Position numbers and translations under genes: made by a program. Under the pieces are notes generated by a model that was not told the DNA's origin, ran no database searches, and saw nothing but the letters and a program-made list of their open reading frames with translations. From positions 1-64,000 of the forward strand of contig NZ_CP095553.1 in NCBI RefSeq assembly GCF_023078355.1: a DNA stretch of 64,000 nt, in the 5' to 3' direction. Source of the DNA: Gordonia hongkongensis (lineage in GTDB: Bacteria; Actinomycetota; Actinomycetes; Mycobacteriales; Mycobacteriaceae). This document shows, piece after piece, positions 35,256 to 45,326 of the stretch (its first letter is position 1; every line of letters starts with the position of its first letter).

Positions 35256-36008
35256 TCAGCAGTGTCGTTGGGCAGTGCCCTGATCGGCGGTGGTGATGGG
35301 CAGCTGGTAGTTCACGGCGACCCGGAGATAGGTAGCGATGTAGGTGCATACGTAGTCAGGGTTGGGTGGTAGCCATTCGGCGATGGGTTTGGAGCCTTTG
35401 GCGCTGTTGGCCGAGCCGTCGGCGGCCAACAGGTTGCTGGGGTCGTTGGCGAAGCTGACCCGCTTGGCCAGTGGCCAGTTGTGGGCGCCGGCATGCCAGG
35501 CTGCCTCGAGCGGGAACACGTGGTCGATCTCGATGTCGCTGCTGGTGGTGCCTTTGCGGAACTGGAGGACCGCGCCGGTGTAGGGGTCGGGGTCCAGGAC
35601 GCCGGAGAGGACTGTGCAGCCGCGGGTTTTCGGGTCGAGCTGCACGTGCGTGAGCTGTGACCTGAGGATGTCGTTGCGTGTGTCGCATCCGTTGTGCGAC
35701 AACGCCGCATCCGAGTCGTCGGTCCAGGCCGGGCCGAACACGCACCCTTTGCCTTTGCGGCATGACCGCTGGTAGCCGGGTTCTTCGTTCATCGTGGGAA
35801 CTACTGAGGCAGTGCGCAGGAGCGCCTGGATGTGAGCGGCGTCGACTGGGTCCGTGGTCGGGGGTGGGATGTCGGCAGATGCCGGGGACAGGACTGACAA
35901 GTAGCGGGTGATCGCGTCGGTGGGGTTGTGCGGGTCGATGAATCCGGTTCCCATTCCGAGGCCAAGAACTACGGCGACGGCGATCGCTAGGCGTATCAGG
36001 CGGCGCAT
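35256..36008 (-). CDS. secreted HNH-family nuclease (DUF1524/GmrSD-like)
   Basis: 250 residues with an N-terminal signal/anchor. The conserved series CDTRNDIL, CTVLSGVLDPDPYTG, IEIDHVFPLEAAWHAGA, FANDPSNLLAADGSAN and AEWLPPN defines the actinobacterial secreted HNH/DUF1524 group; DH in IDHVFP and the N in NLL are the likely metal-binding residues. Its place in a conjugation region suggests processing of extracellular DNA. ATG 36008 overlaps the upstream stop. Confidence 0.8.
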   Translation of the reverse strand: MRRLIRLAIAVAVVLGLGMGTGFIDPHNPTDAITRYLSVLSPASADIPPPTTDPVDAAHIQALLRTASVVPTMNEEPGYQRSCRKGKGCVFGPAWTDDSDAALSHNGCDTRNDILRSQLTHVQLDPKTRGCTVLSGVLDPDPYTGAVLQFRKGTTSSDIEIDHVFPLEAAWHAGAHNWPLAKRVSFANDPSNLLAADGSANSAKGSKPIAEWLPPNPDYVCTYIATYLRVAVNYQLPITTADQGTAQRHC

Positions 36009-36676
36009 CAGTTGCCCGGGGCTGGTTCGGTGGACGTTGACGGATTGGCGGGCGTGCGGTCGGTGAGCTTGCCGTCGACCTGTTTACCGGCGGTTACGTG
36101 GACGGTGACCTTGTCAGCGGTGGGGCCGGTTTCGCTGTTCGTGCCGGTTGCCACGATTCCGAGTTGGGTGAGGGTGTAGTCACCTTCGGGTACCGCGAGC
36201 ACGATGGGCTCTTTGCCGGTGATCAGATCGAAGGTGGTGCCGATCGGCAGTCGCACGCTCGCCGGTTGCGGCGCGGGAGTTGCTGCCTCCGAGGGATTGT
36301 CGGTGCGTGTCGAAGGTTCGACTGCTGATGTCGGCGGCGTGGTGGTCGTCGGACTGGGATCGGTCGTGGCACTGGGGGTCGTGGTAGTCGTGTTGTTGAC
36401 GCGTTCGAACTGGATCACCGAGTTCTCCACCGGTGTCCCGTCGGTGGTGACGTGGCTGATGGTGAGCACGCCGATCTTGTCGGTGGGTCCGTCGCCGGGA
36501 GCACTCGGGGCGTCGTCGGCACGCGCCAGACCGATTCCGGTGCCGACAATCAGGACGGCGAACACCAGGGCCACAATTGCGACGGCGAGTGTGCCTCGTC
36601 GGCCCTGGGGCTGCGTGGTGCGTCCGGGCGCGGACGTGGGGTCTGCGCCGGGGATGGTGCTGTGAAGAGAGGTCAT
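36008..36676 (-). CDS. membrane-anchored protein with Thr/Pro-rich stalk
   Basis: 222 residues: a cytoplasmic lead of ~28, one membrane segment (~29-51), then a small beta domain interrupted by a Thr/Pro/Ser-rich linker. The C-terminal strands (FDLITGKEPIVLAVPEGDYTL) look like a carboxypeptidase-regulatory or SpaA-like fold. Function unknown. Confidence 0.65.
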   Translation of the reverse strand: MTSLHSTIPGADPTSAPGRTTQPQGRRGTLAVAIVALVFAVLIVGTGIGLARADDAPSAPGDGPTDKIGVLTISHVTTDGTPVENSVIQFERVNNTTTTTPSATTDPSPTTTTPPTSAVEPSTRTDNPSEAATPAPQPASVRLPIGTTFDLITGKEPIVLAVPEGDYTLTQLGIVATGTNSETGPTADKVTVHVTAGKQVDGKLTDRTPANPSTSTEPAPGN

Positions 36677-36700
36677 GGCTGAGGGTCCTCCGGGTGACGT

Positions 36701-36895
36701 TCAGGCGATCCGGGCGCTGGTGAGGCCTGTGTAGGTGTGGGCTTCGGCGGCGGTGAGGATGAGGTGCTCGTTGGCTGGATCGCTGGGATCGATACCGGTG
36801 TCGGCGAGTTCGCGGGCCAAGCTGGTGAGGTCGACCTCGTCGTCGGGTCCGACATCGAGGATGTCGGCGAGCACCAGTTCTGCGGTGGTGGCCAT
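36701..36895 (-). CDS. small acidic protein, paralogue of 34076-34246
   Basis: 64 residues from ATG 36895 (GGAGG upstream). EVDLTSLARELADTGIDPSDP and ILTAAE match the 56-residue protein at 34,076. An open frame extends further upstream but without a start that fits. Confidence 0.65.
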   Translation of the reverse strand: MATTAELVLADILDVGPDDEVDLTSLARELADTGIDPSDPANEHLILTAAEAHTYTGLTSARIA

Positions 36896-36932
36896 AGCGG
36901 AAACCTCCAGTTCGGGTCGGCGACGAAGCGGT

Positions 36933-37199
36933 TCAGTTGCGGTGCTTGAAAGCGTTGGGGTTGTTGGGTGCATGGATGGGCTCGCAGCGCGCACCGAAGA
37001 CGTAGCCGGGGTGCCAGCCGCCGCCGGAGATGTACTGAGTGCCGGGATGGCACGGGACTCGGGGCGGGTTGAGCGCGTGAGCGTCCGCAGACGGGTGGGG
37101 GGCGCTGACGAGCGTCAGGACGGCGGCGATTCCGGCGAACAACAGGGTTGCGGCCAGGCGCCGACCGGGATTAGGCGTGTGACGGCTGTTGGTGCTCAT
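36933..37199 (-). CDS. small secreted protein
   Basis: 88 residues with a signal peptide (hydrophobic ~15-33). The mature part has two Cys (VPCHPG and ARCEP) in a short Gly/His/Pro-rich domain. It overlaps the stop of the cutinase-family gene by 4 bp. Confidence 0.65.
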   Translation of the reverse strand: MSTNSRHTPNPGRRLAATLLFAGIAAVLTLVSAPHPSADAHALNPPRVPCHPGTQYISGGGWHPGYVFGARCEPIHAPNNPNAFKHRN

Positions 37200-39219
37200 A
37201 CGCTGGTCCCTCCGACGACGGTGGCGATCCGCTGGTTGATCCAGTCAGCGAGCCATTGGGTGGCACTGCGGCCGTGCTTGTCGACGGTGAGGTTGCCGTA
37301 GCTGACGTGGGACTGTGAGCCGAAAAACGCTGCGGCGTCGAGCCCTTGGGAGACCAGCTTCGTCAGGTCGCTGGCGTTGCTGGAGGTGGCCAGCTCGGTC
37401 AGCGATCCGGCGAGGCCGGCGAGGTTCTTGGTCTGGGCGCCCTGGATCAAAGTGGCGGTCTGTGACGACACCTCGGTGGGCTGACCGAGGAGTTGGGGGT
37501 CGGTTTTGGCCGCGGTGCCGGTGAGCATGCCGCTGGCTACCGATGCGATGTCGAGGCCGATCGGGATGAGTCCTGCCAGCGCGGTCGGGTTTTTGAGCGC
37601 GGCCCAGGCGACTTCCTGTGCTTGGCCGATGTCGTTGGCCAGGCGGACGATGTCGACGTTGCCGATGATCGAGAGCACCATCGCGGCGATCTGGGTGTAG
37701 CCGTACGGGTCGGGGATCATGGCCAGGACTTGCGAGGCGGCTTTGAAGTCGATCTGGGCGGCCATGGCCACCAGAGGCCGGAACAGGTTGTTGAGTTCGC
37801 CTGCGATGCGGTGGCTTCCGTCGATGTCTGCGGCGGCGATCCGCGCGGGCAGGGCCTGCAAGTTGGCGATGATCTTGGGCAGGTTGGCAGCCATGCCGCC
37901 GACGCCGCTGGCGACGTTGGTGAGCTGGTCGACGAGGACTTGGGGTTGCAGCACGGCGAGGACGTTGCTGGCGGTAGTCAGGGTGTCAGCGGGGGTGGCG
38001 GCGACTGGTGCGATCTGGTTGGACAGGCCTTTGGCGGTGGAGGTCAGTTGCTGGGCCTCGGGAGTGTTCGCCGGGAGCGATGAGGTGCTGAGCTGGCCGG
38101 CGGTCTGTGCGAGCTGACGTGCTGTGCCCACGGCTTGGGAGAGATCGGCCTTGTTGACCGCGCCGAGCACGGTGGACGCTGCGTGCTCGGGTGAGTTTGC
38201 GGGTGCTGATCCGAGCCGCTGGGCCAGTCCAGGATCTCCGGCAACCGACGTAGCGATATCGACGAGCGGGGAGAGGGTGTCGACGAGGGTCGATGCCGTC
38301 TGGGCCAGCTGGTTGGGGTTGACCGAACCGTCGGCCGGGGTGGCTGCGCTGGTGAGGTCGGCATGCGTGGTGCTGATGCCGCCCAGAGCTTCCGAATCGA
38401 GGTTGCTGGTCAGCGATGTTGCCAGCTCGTCGGCGGTACCAGGCCCGCTTGTGGTCGAGTCGGGGGTGGGGCCGGTGGGGGTGGCCCCACTCTGGCTGAG
38501 GATGGTCCCGAGGCTGGCCAGTAGGCCGTCGCGTTTGGCGTCGACACCGCAGTACAGGTCTGCACTGCGGCCGGGGCCGGCGGGGGCGCAAATGGTGGCC
38601 ACTTTTCCTGCCAGGGCGCCCATCCCCTGTTGGCGGGGCCCGGCGATGCCGGTGGTGCCCACCGGCTGCGGTCCCACACCGACCTCGCCGGCTGTGCCCC
38701 GCTTCGGATCGGCGAGCAGCGCTACGGCCAGGACCTGATCTGGCTCGAGGGGGCCCTTGCCGTTACCGATATTGCTGGCCACGTCACCGGCGACGTCGGC
38801 ACCCTGGGAGAAGCCGCCGAACGCGACCTTGATTGCCCGGCAGGCGGCCGTGATTTTCGACAGCTGAGTATTGAGTGCGCGCACACCGTCGGCCTTCGAC
38901 GCACCATAAGTCGTTGTACGGAACGCATCCGCGGTGTAGGGGGTGTAGATGATCTGGACTGCCGCACCGTATTTCGCCGCGATGGGGTCGGTGATCTGCT
39001 TGAGCATCCCGTCGCTTGATGCGGACTGGCGGTGGGTGTGGTCTCCCAGGTGCCCGGCACCATCACCACTGCCACCTTCGGGCAGCTCGGCGCCGCCGAG
39101 GATGCCGCGGGCATGAGGAAGGTCGCGAACACAGCGATGACGAGGCTGAGGCACGCGGCAGGAACGCCCACTGCTGTCGCCCGGCTTAGCCGGCGTCGTG
39201 ACCCCTTCGCGACGGTCAT
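37196..39219 (-). CDS. cutinase-family secreted protein with long C-terminal region, frame-disrupted
   Basis: From ATG 39219 (strong GGAGGGGG site) the first frame gives a signal peptide (~1-43) and VAVVMVPGTWETT. Near 39,010 a GGG run shifts the frame, and the second frame continues with MLKQITDPIAAKYG and the Ser nucleophile motif GGFSQGAD (~residue 139). Restoring one base gives 674 residues, about 430 longer than a simple cutinase. The extra part is Ala-rich and helical, ending in SHVSYG. It probably cleaves ester bonds of envelope lipids during mating-pair formation. Confidence 0.75.
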
Positions 39220-39239
39220 CTCACTGCCCCCTCCGCGGC

Positions 39240-39340
39240 TACGCGAACATACAAGCCATTTATCAAGAACAAATATATGCACAATCGTACTACGGGGCTC
39301 CCCCAATAGACGTGCGGTTTACCTGGCTACGGGCGTGTCA
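39240..39340 (-). promoter_or_regulatory. AT-rich promoter region
   Basis: A distinctly AT-rich stretch (for example ATATATTTGTTCTTGATAAA on the minus strand) lies between the gene at 39,374 and the cutinase-family start. It is the probable promoter of the 39219-36701 group. Exact -35 and -10 boxes are ambiguous. Confidence 0.45.
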
Positions 39341-39373
39341 CCGCATGGGCGGCGACCGGCTCCCTCCTGCGTG

Positions 39374-40741
39374 TTACGCAGGCGGAGCAAGGGACGCCAG
39401 GAGTTCGCGCATCCCTTCGGGGACTGTGTAGGTGGCAGCCACCACCGGATAGTGCAGCTCGGGGAGAGCGTCTGGTCGCGGATGGCTCTCAAACGCCGTC
39501 GTCGCCGCGGTTTGAAGTGTCACCACGTAGCCAATCGGGTTGGGCTCGACCGACCATCGTGGGGCGGGCCGATCCGGCTCGTCGAGAGGGTCGAACCCGA
39601 AGCGCTCAACGCGTTGTGCACGCGACTGCCGAGCGGCCGCGCGGTTGAGAGACTCCCAGGCGGTGTCTCTCGCGGAGAAGATGCTGTAACCGGCTGCCAC
39701 CGCGCCCGCGGCGGCCAGCGCAAGCCAGGCCGGACCTAGCAGGGCCGCGACAACGAGCCCCACCAGGGTGGTGACCACCGCGGTATCACGCAAATATCGC
39801 AGCACTGTATGGCGGCGTGTGCGGGGTATCCAGATGCCCGTGTCGTGCGCGGCGCGTTCCTCGGCAGTGATGGTGTCGTCGAGGAGTTCCTGCCAACGCT
39901 GATGCCAGCGTTCGTCGACGTCGGCGATCCAGGTGGTGATCGTGAAAGCGCGTGTGACCCAGTCGGTGAAGAACTGGCCGTCGCTGGTCTGCCGCCAGAT
40001 CGCGAACGCCTGCCGGTCGTGTTTGAGCGAGTCGTGGGCGTAGTCCTGGGCGAGTTGGCGTTGCTGGTGCCAATGCGCGAGCTGCGCATCGAGATACTGC
40101 GCCGCGGGCGCATCGTTGATAGCGGTGGCCTCGCGGAGTTGGCTGGACAGGTCATCGATGTGGCGGCCGTACTGCTCGTAGTCGACGTCGAGACGTTGCT
40201 GCTCGCGGCGATAGAGCCAGATCTCCTCGGCCATGGTCACGTAGTCGTAGTCCGGGGTGAGCTCTGCTGCCGAGGAGTCGGTTGCCGATGCCTCTGGTGC
40301 GTCGGAATCGGCCTTCGAATAGTGCGTGGTGACTTGGGTGACCGCGCGCAGCGCGTTGGGCAGGTCGGTATCTGTCCGCAGCAGTGTTGCGGTCGCGTTG
40401 GCCGGCGCGGGGTATTGGGCGGTGTCGGGAGACAGTTCGCTGCTTTCGTAGTCGCCTAGGGGCATCACGGTGGTGACGATGTCGTCGAGAGTGGCGGCGA
40501 GGTCGCCACAGCGGGGGCATTCGGCGGGAAATCGTTGATCGCGCAGGATCGCCCAGTGCTGATCGCACAGAAGGTAGTCGATGTTGGTGCCGGCACAGCA
40601 GTCCCGCACGGTGATGCCGTAGCTCACGGTGCGAGGTTGGGCGATGGAGTACAGAACGCACCAGTCGCAGGTCAGTTCGGTGTCCTCGCTCATCGCGGGT
40701 GCCTCTCGTGTGTGGTCATGGTCGTTGTCGTCGGCGGTCAT
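39374..40741 (-). CDS. membrane protein with zinc-ribbon-like start
   Basis: 455 residues. CDWC, CCAG, CDQH and CPRC in the first 95 residues suggest a zinc-binding domain. A charged helical middle follows, then two membrane segments near 335-370 (VVTTLVGLVVAALLGPAWLA) and a ~90-residue tail. The start overlaps the VirB8-like stop upstream (ATGA). Unknown transfer component. Confidence 0.65.
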   Translation of the reverse strand: MTADDNDHDHTREAPAMSEDTELTCDWCVLYSIAQPRTVSYGITVRDCCAGTNIDYLLCDQHWAILRDQRFPAECPRCGDLAATLDDIVTTVMPLGDYESSELSPDTAQYPAPANATATLLRTDTDLPNALRAVTQVTTHYSKADSDAPEASATDSSAAELTPDYDYVTMAEEIWLYRREQQRLDVDYEQYGRHIDDLSSQLREATAINDAPAAQYLDAQLAHWHQQRQLAQDYAHDSLKHDRQAFAIWRQTSDGQFFTDWVTRAFTITTWIADVDERWHQRWQELLDDTITAEERAAHDTGIWIPRTRRHTVLRYLRDTAVVTTLVGLVVAALLGPAWLALAAAGAVAAGYSIFSARDTAWESLNRAAARQSRAQRVERFGFDPLDEPDRPAPRWSVEPNPIGYVVTLQTAATTAFESHPRPDALPELHYPVVAATYTVPEGMRELLASLAPPA

Positions 40742-41370
40742 TGCTGGACTGAGAGTCTAGTGATGCGCCAGGCACCGGTGGTGTCTTTGCTGACGGTGGT
40801 GTACACCGCGAACGGGCTCGGCGGGCGCCCGGCCGGACGGCCTGCGGGGTCGGTCACCTGGTGGGTGATGGTGACGATGCGCGACACCGCGGTTGGCGTG
40901 TCGGGATTGTCGTTGCTGGCGGGGATCGACACGATCGGTGTCACGGTGGCGCGGTCGTTCGTCCACTGGCGCCATTGGGCTCCGGTGATCGGGGCCAGGG
41001 AAGCGAATCCGGCGTCGATACCGGCGGGCCCGAGCAGTGGTTCGGCGCGGCGGGCGGCAGCGAGTTGTGTGGCGTCCTCGCCGGGTCGGTAGGTGAACAG
41101 CGCTTCGAGTCCGGTGCGCATGACCGCGATTGGGTCGGCCGGGTCGACGTCGGTGAACGGTTCGGCGAATCGCGGTGGAGCCGAGGCGGTGCCGCTGGCG
41201 TCAGTGCGTGGGTCCTGTCCTGGTGCGATGGTGACCGGTGAGGACGCGGCCGGGGGCTGAGTGTCCGGGGTTGTCGGGTCGTCGGTGAAGGCGCCAGCAA
41301 GAACTAGTACAGCGGCGATCAACGCGACGGCGCCGACGATGGTGGCTGCGATGGCCAGTGGTCGTTTCAT
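40738..41370 (-). CDS. VirB8/TcpC-like single-pass membrane protein
   Basis: 210 residues: membrane anchor (~5-28), Pro-rich spacer, and an NTF2-like domain (PFTDVDPADPIAVMRTGLEA to the end, with VYTTVSKDTTGAWRITRL as last strands). VirB8-like proteins scaffold the secretion channel. ATG 41370 is used; the frame is open to 41385. Confidence 0.6.
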   Translation of the reverse strand: MKRPLAIAATIVGAVALIAAVLVLAGAFTDDPTTPDTQPPAASSPVTIAPGQDPRTDASGTASAPPRFAEPFTDVDPADPIAVMRTGLEALFTYRPGEDATQLAAARRAEPLLGPAGIDAGFASLAPITGAQWRQWTNDRATVTPIVSIPASNDNPDTPTAVSRIVTITHQVTDPAGRPAGRPPSPFAVYTTVSKDTTGAWRITRLSVQQ

Positions 41371-41408
41371 GTGGAAGGCCCCCAAGGCTTTCGGTTGTGT
41401 TGTGCGGG

Positions 41409-43091
41409 TTAGTGGTAGCGGCGGAAGGTGATGGGTTTGGAGAAACCGTTGTGGATGTTGTCGATACGGACCTTGGTGCCTGACTGAGGGGCGTTGACCA
41501 TTTTCCCTCCACCCATGTAGATCCCGACGTGCGTGGCGACGCCCTCGCCGCCGAAGAAGACCAGATCGCCAGGCTCGGCGTGTGCCTCGTCTGGTACCGG
41601 GATGCCTCCGGTCGACTGCGGTTGGGAGGTGCGGGCGATGGTCTTGCCGGTCGCTTTGTGCACCGCGTAGCGGGCCAGCGCCGAGCAGTCCCAGCCGGGA
41701 ATCGCGTAGTCCTGGTGCGCATCGCCGGCGCCACCGTCATCACTGATTCCCTTGGTGGGTCCATTGAGGTCGCCACCACCCCAGGAGTAGCGGATACCCA
41801 TCTGAGAGGCAGCAGCGGCGACGATGTTGGGTCCGGCCGGTCCTCCGGGTCGGAATCCCTCGATGTCGGCACTGCCGGGTACCGGTGCTTGTGGGAGGCA
41901 CGCCCCGCCGCCGGGGGCTGTGTTGCCGTTGCCGGGAGCGGCGGTGCCGCTGGGGTTGGTGCCGGTGGTGGCCCAGGCGGCGGGATTGATGGCGTGGCCG
42001 CCGTCGAAGTCGCGGTGCCCGCCATCCCACACCTCGAAATGCAGGTGCGCACCGGTGGATTGGCCGTTGTTTCCGACTTTGCCGATGAGCTGCCCGGCGG
42101 TGACTTTCTGCCCCTTTTTGACGAGGACGCCATCGGGATACATGTGGCCGTAGACGGTAGCGAACAGTTTGCCGTCGATCTGATGGTTGAGAACGATCCA
42201 CTGCCCGAACCCGCTGGCGGGGCCGGCGTCGACGACCGTGCCGTCAGCGACGGAGTAGAACGGCGTGTTGACCGGAGCGGCCAGGTCGATCCCCTGGTGC
42301 TGTTCGCCGCCGCGCGGACCGAACGGTGACGACACCTGGTAGGTACCGTCTTTCATCGGCTTGACCTGAGTGCCCGGCGACGCGCTCTGTTCCGGAACCG
42401 CCGCAGCTGCATCGCTACCGACGGTCTCCACATAGTCGGTGACCTGCGAGTTGTCGGACAGCGCGGCAACGATCTTGGTTGCCTGCCCCATGTATTCCCG
42501 AGAGGCCTCAGCGCCGGTGGAGTTGCCCTGTACCTCGTGGCCTGCTTGGGCGGGGTCCATGCCCTGCCAGTTGGGCAGTTTGAGTAGGGCGTTGAGGAAC
42601 CTGTCGGTGGCGATCGCCGGGTTCATCAGCTCTTGCGGGGTGCCCCATCCCCACTGCGGTTGCTGCTGGAGGTAGCCGATCGACCTGCCGTTGTAGCCCA
42701 CGCCGTCGTTGGGTAGCGACATCGACTCGGGCTCAGCAGGATTGGACAGGTTCCTCAGACCGGATTCGTCGAGTCCGACCGCGATGACGATGATCGCTGC
42801 TTTGGCCGGCAGTTTTCGGGCCGCGACCCTGCCGACCGCGGTCGCGGCGATCCGCGTCTGCTGCGGGTTGAGGCCGGCGATCTGTGCCCCACCCGGAGCC
42901 AACTCAAGTGTCGGGATCGGCCCACAGGCGCCGCCGCTGCCGCCGACCATCATCACCAGCATCAATGGCGGCAGTAGGAACACGACCGGCACGACAGCGA
43001 GCAGCCACAACCACCACCGACGCTTCCCCGGAGCGTCGGGGGCGGGTGGGCGTGTTGGCGTGGGCGGTGCAGGCGCGGTGGTGACTGTCAC
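41409..43091 (-). CDS. T4SS peptidoglycan hydrolase with M23 and NlpC/P60 domains
   Basis: 560 residues. A membrane anchor (~27-50) is followed by a lysozyme/transglycosylase-like part (GLNPQQTRIAATAVGR to ~220), an M23 endopeptidase domain (HQGIDLAAP and HLHFEVW zinc ligands) and a C-terminal NlpC/P60 domain (catalytic Cys in WDCSALARY, His in THVGIYMGGG). It opens the cell wall for the conjugation channel. GTG 43091. Confidence 0.9.
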   Translation of the reverse strand: MTVTTAPAPPTPTRPPAPDAPGKRRWWLWLLAVVPVVFLLPPLMLVMMVGGSGGACGPIPTLELAPGGAQIAGLNPQQTRIAATAVGRVAARKLPAKAAIIVIAVGLDESGLRNLSNPAEPESMSLPNDGVGYNGRSIGYLQQQPQWGWGTPQELMNPAIATDRFLNALLKLPNWQGMDPAQAGHEVQGNSTGAEASREYMGQATKIVAALSDNSQVTDYVETVGSDAAAAVPEQSASPGTQVKPMKDGTYQVSSPFGPRGGEQHQGIDLAAPVNTPFYSVADGTVVDAGPASGFGQWIVLNHQIDGKLFATVYGHMYPDGVLVKKGQKVTAGQLIGKVGNNGQSTGAHLHFEVWDGGHRDFDGGHAINPAAWATTGTNPSGTAAPGNGNTAPGGGACLPQAPVPGSADIEGFRPGGPAGPNIVAAAASQMGIRYSWGGGDLNGPTKGISDDGGAGDAHQDYAIPGWDCSALARYAVHKATGKTIARTSQPQSTGGIPVPDEAHAEPGDLVFFGGEGVATHVGIYMGGGKMVNAPQSGTKVRIDNIHNGFSKPITFRRYH

Positions 43092-43103
43092 GGCCGCCCT
43101 CGC

Positions 43104-45326
43104 TCAGCGAACGCTGGTGGGTTGTGGCCCACCAACCTGGCCACCGGCTCGACGGGCGGCATCGCGCGCCGGCGACGCCGGCCGAGGTGCCGGCGGAGTC
43201 GGTGCAGGCGGCGCCGGCGTCCGCCGTGGGGACGGAGAACCCGCTGCGCGGGGCGTGGGCACCCAGACTTGCGTGCCATCAGCCGATGTTCGCGGACGGA
43301 AGCTGCGGTTGTCCTCGGCTAGCGAGCGAACGCGGTCGGTGGCCGAACGAGCGTCGGAGGGCCGAGTAGCCGCAGAGACTGCGCCGCGGGCGGAGGCGAT
43401 CGGCGGAGCGCTCGTACCGGTAGGGGTGAGCGGGCGGTTCTGGATGTCGCGAACCTTGGTGACGGTCTCATACAGCGCCTGTGAGCGTCGGCGGGTGTCG
43501 TCGGGGCTCGACGCTGCACTACCCCCTCCTGTGCCCATGGGGACAGGAGCAGGACCCGACGACGCTGCAGGGGCGTCGGTGGCAGGAACATCGTCGGCGG
43601 TGCGCGCACCTGATGTGGACTCGCCCAACTTGGCGGCCACGGCCGCCGCGGTTTGAGTGGCGGCGTACTCGGCGCCGATCTTGGCTGCCGTCGCCGCGAC
43701 AGCCGACGCTCCGCCGGTGCCGACAGCGGCCACGGCCTGCCCGCCGCCGGAGACCACCTTGCCGACAGTGCCCCCGACCTTTCTGGCGGTGTTGTAGCCG
43801 TGCTTGACGGCCTGGGCGCGGGCCAGCATCTCGTGCGCCGACGGTGCGGTCTTCTGTTTCACGGCCACCGGCGATGCGCCCGGTCGCCGCGACATGATCT
43901 CGGTGAGTCGGTCGGACCACTTGTTCAATCCGAGCATGCCTTTGCGGAACATCACCAGAGCAATGAGGATCAGGACGTCGGCGATGAGCACGGTGGCCAT
44001 CAGCTGGACGTCGTCTTTGTCGAACACCGAGGTGATGATGATGCAGTAGGCGCAGGTGAAGATGACCGCGAAACACACCTGGAGCAACGCCATAGCGACA
44101 TCGGCCAGCGATCGCATCAGTTGGGTACGGAACATCGGTGCGATGCCGAGCAGTCCGCCTGGGATCAGCTTCACTCCGTTCCACAACGCCACCACGGTCG
44201 CCAGCACCACCCGTCCGGCGAGGTAGAGCGCGAACAGGAAGACCAGACCTGCCGCGGGTATCAAAAACATTGAGGCAATGGCCTGTTCGGGTCCGGGGTT
44301 CTCGGCGTAGTCCTTCATTTGTTCGCCCCCGGGGCATTTGCCGACCGCGTCGCGGACGCGGGCTTTGGCGTCGTCGCCGCCGGGCAGCACGCTGTCGACT
44401 GCGCCGCCGACCAGGGGGATGTCTTCGACGCTGTCGCGGATCTCCCCGAGGGTCGAGCGCTCGGGGGGCTTTTTCAGGTAGGCCTCGTCGAAGGCTTTGA
44501 CACACGCGGCGGCGCCGTCTTGTTTCGAGGTGTCCAGGACGCGACCGAAGTTGAGTAGTTGAGTGGGCTGGCGAATGAATGTGTCGGTGAGTTGTCCTGT
44601 GAGATCGTCGATTTGGGCGTCAGGGTTTCCGTTGGTGTTTCCGTCGTTGCCGATGCCGGTGGCTACCTCGAGTGAGTAGTCCTTGGCCTTGGAGATCAGT
44701 CCGTCGTCTCCGGCGAGGGTGGCGACCGGGTTGGCCAGGAACCCCAGCACGCCGGCGGCGATGATCAGCGACATCAGCAGCTCGTAGAGGCCGGTGGCAT
44801 AGCGTCCGCGAAAGAGCCACAGCGCCACCGCAAGACCGGCCAGAGTGAGCATCAGCGGCCGCATGTGCAGTTGCCCGGTCAGCGAGGTGACCGCGTCTGC
44901 GATGTCGGAGATGGGGCTGGTCACGATGTCGAGCCATTTGAACGACAGAGCCTGCTTGATGAACCAGATCGCGATCATCACCACGCCGCGGTAGGCGTTG
45001 TACTCCAGGTTGATGATCCAGGCCCACACCGCCTTGATGGGGCTGGTGGCTCCACCTTCGTCGATCGAGAGGTAGTAGTCGGCGGAGTTAATGCCGTGGG
45101 AATCCTTGATGTTCATCCAGCCGAACAGATTGCGTAGAGTGCTGCTCGCAGCGCCGTCGGCCGCCTCGGCGGTCGGTGCGAGGACCAACATGATCGCACC
45201 GACCAGATGCCACACGGCGACCAGAATCAGCAGGCGCCGCGCCCACGGCCGCGACCACACCCATCGGGCCGCGCCGCGCACCGGGCGCGGCCATTCGAGG
45301 CGGATACCGGGAAGCTGCGGGTGCAT
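43104..45326 (-). CDS. VirB6/TrbL-like polytopic membrane protein
   Basis: 740 residues: signal or first membrane segment (~30-55), further membrane segments (~110-130, 155-215 and a cluster at ~345-470), then a long Ala/Pro/Ser-rich cytoplasmic tail. Order and topology match VirB6-like inner-membrane channel proteins of actinobacterial T4SSs. It overlaps the VirB4-like stop by one base (TGATG). Confidence 0.75.
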   Translation of the reverse strand: MHPQLPGIRLEWPRPVRGAARWVWSRPWARRLLILVAVWHLVGAIMLVLAPTAEAADGAASSTLRNLFGWMNIKDSHGINSADYYLSIDEGGATSPIKAVWAWIINLEYNAYRGVVMIAIWFIKQALSFKWLDIVTSPISDIADAVTSLTGQLHMRPLMLTLAGLAVALWLFRGRYATGLYELLMSLIIAAGVLGFLANPVATLAGDDGLISKAKDYSLEVATGIGNDGNTNGNPDAQIDDLTGQLTDTFIRQPTQLLNFGRVLDTSKQDGAAACVKAFDEAYLKKPPERSTLGEIRDSVEDIPLVGGAVDSVLPGGDDAKARVRDAVGKCPGGEQMKDYAENPGPEQAIASMFLIPAAGLVFLFALYLAGRVVLATVVALWNGVKLIPGGLLGIAPMFRTQLMRSLADVAMALLQVCFAVIFTCAYCIIITSVFDKDDVQLMATVLIADVLILIALVMFRKGMLGLNKWSDRLTEIMSRRPGASPVAVKQKTAPSAHEMLARAQAVKHGYNTARKVGGTVGKVVSGGGQAVAAVGTGGASAVAATAAKIGAEYAATQTAAAVAAKLGESTSGARTADDVPATDAPAASSGPAPVPMGTGGGSAASSPDDTRRRSQALYETVTKVRDIQNRPLTPTGTSAPPIASARGAVSAATRPSDARSATDRVRSLAEDNRSFRPRTSADGTQVWVPTPRAAGSPSPRRTPAPPAPTPPAPRPASPARDAARRAGGQVGGPQPTSVR

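Noticed and set aside
37196..39219. A type VII (ESX) substrate or mycosin region
   Set aside because: No WxG pair, EccC-like triple ATPase or subtilisin-type protease is present; the ATPases are VirB4- and FtsK-like conjugation proteins.
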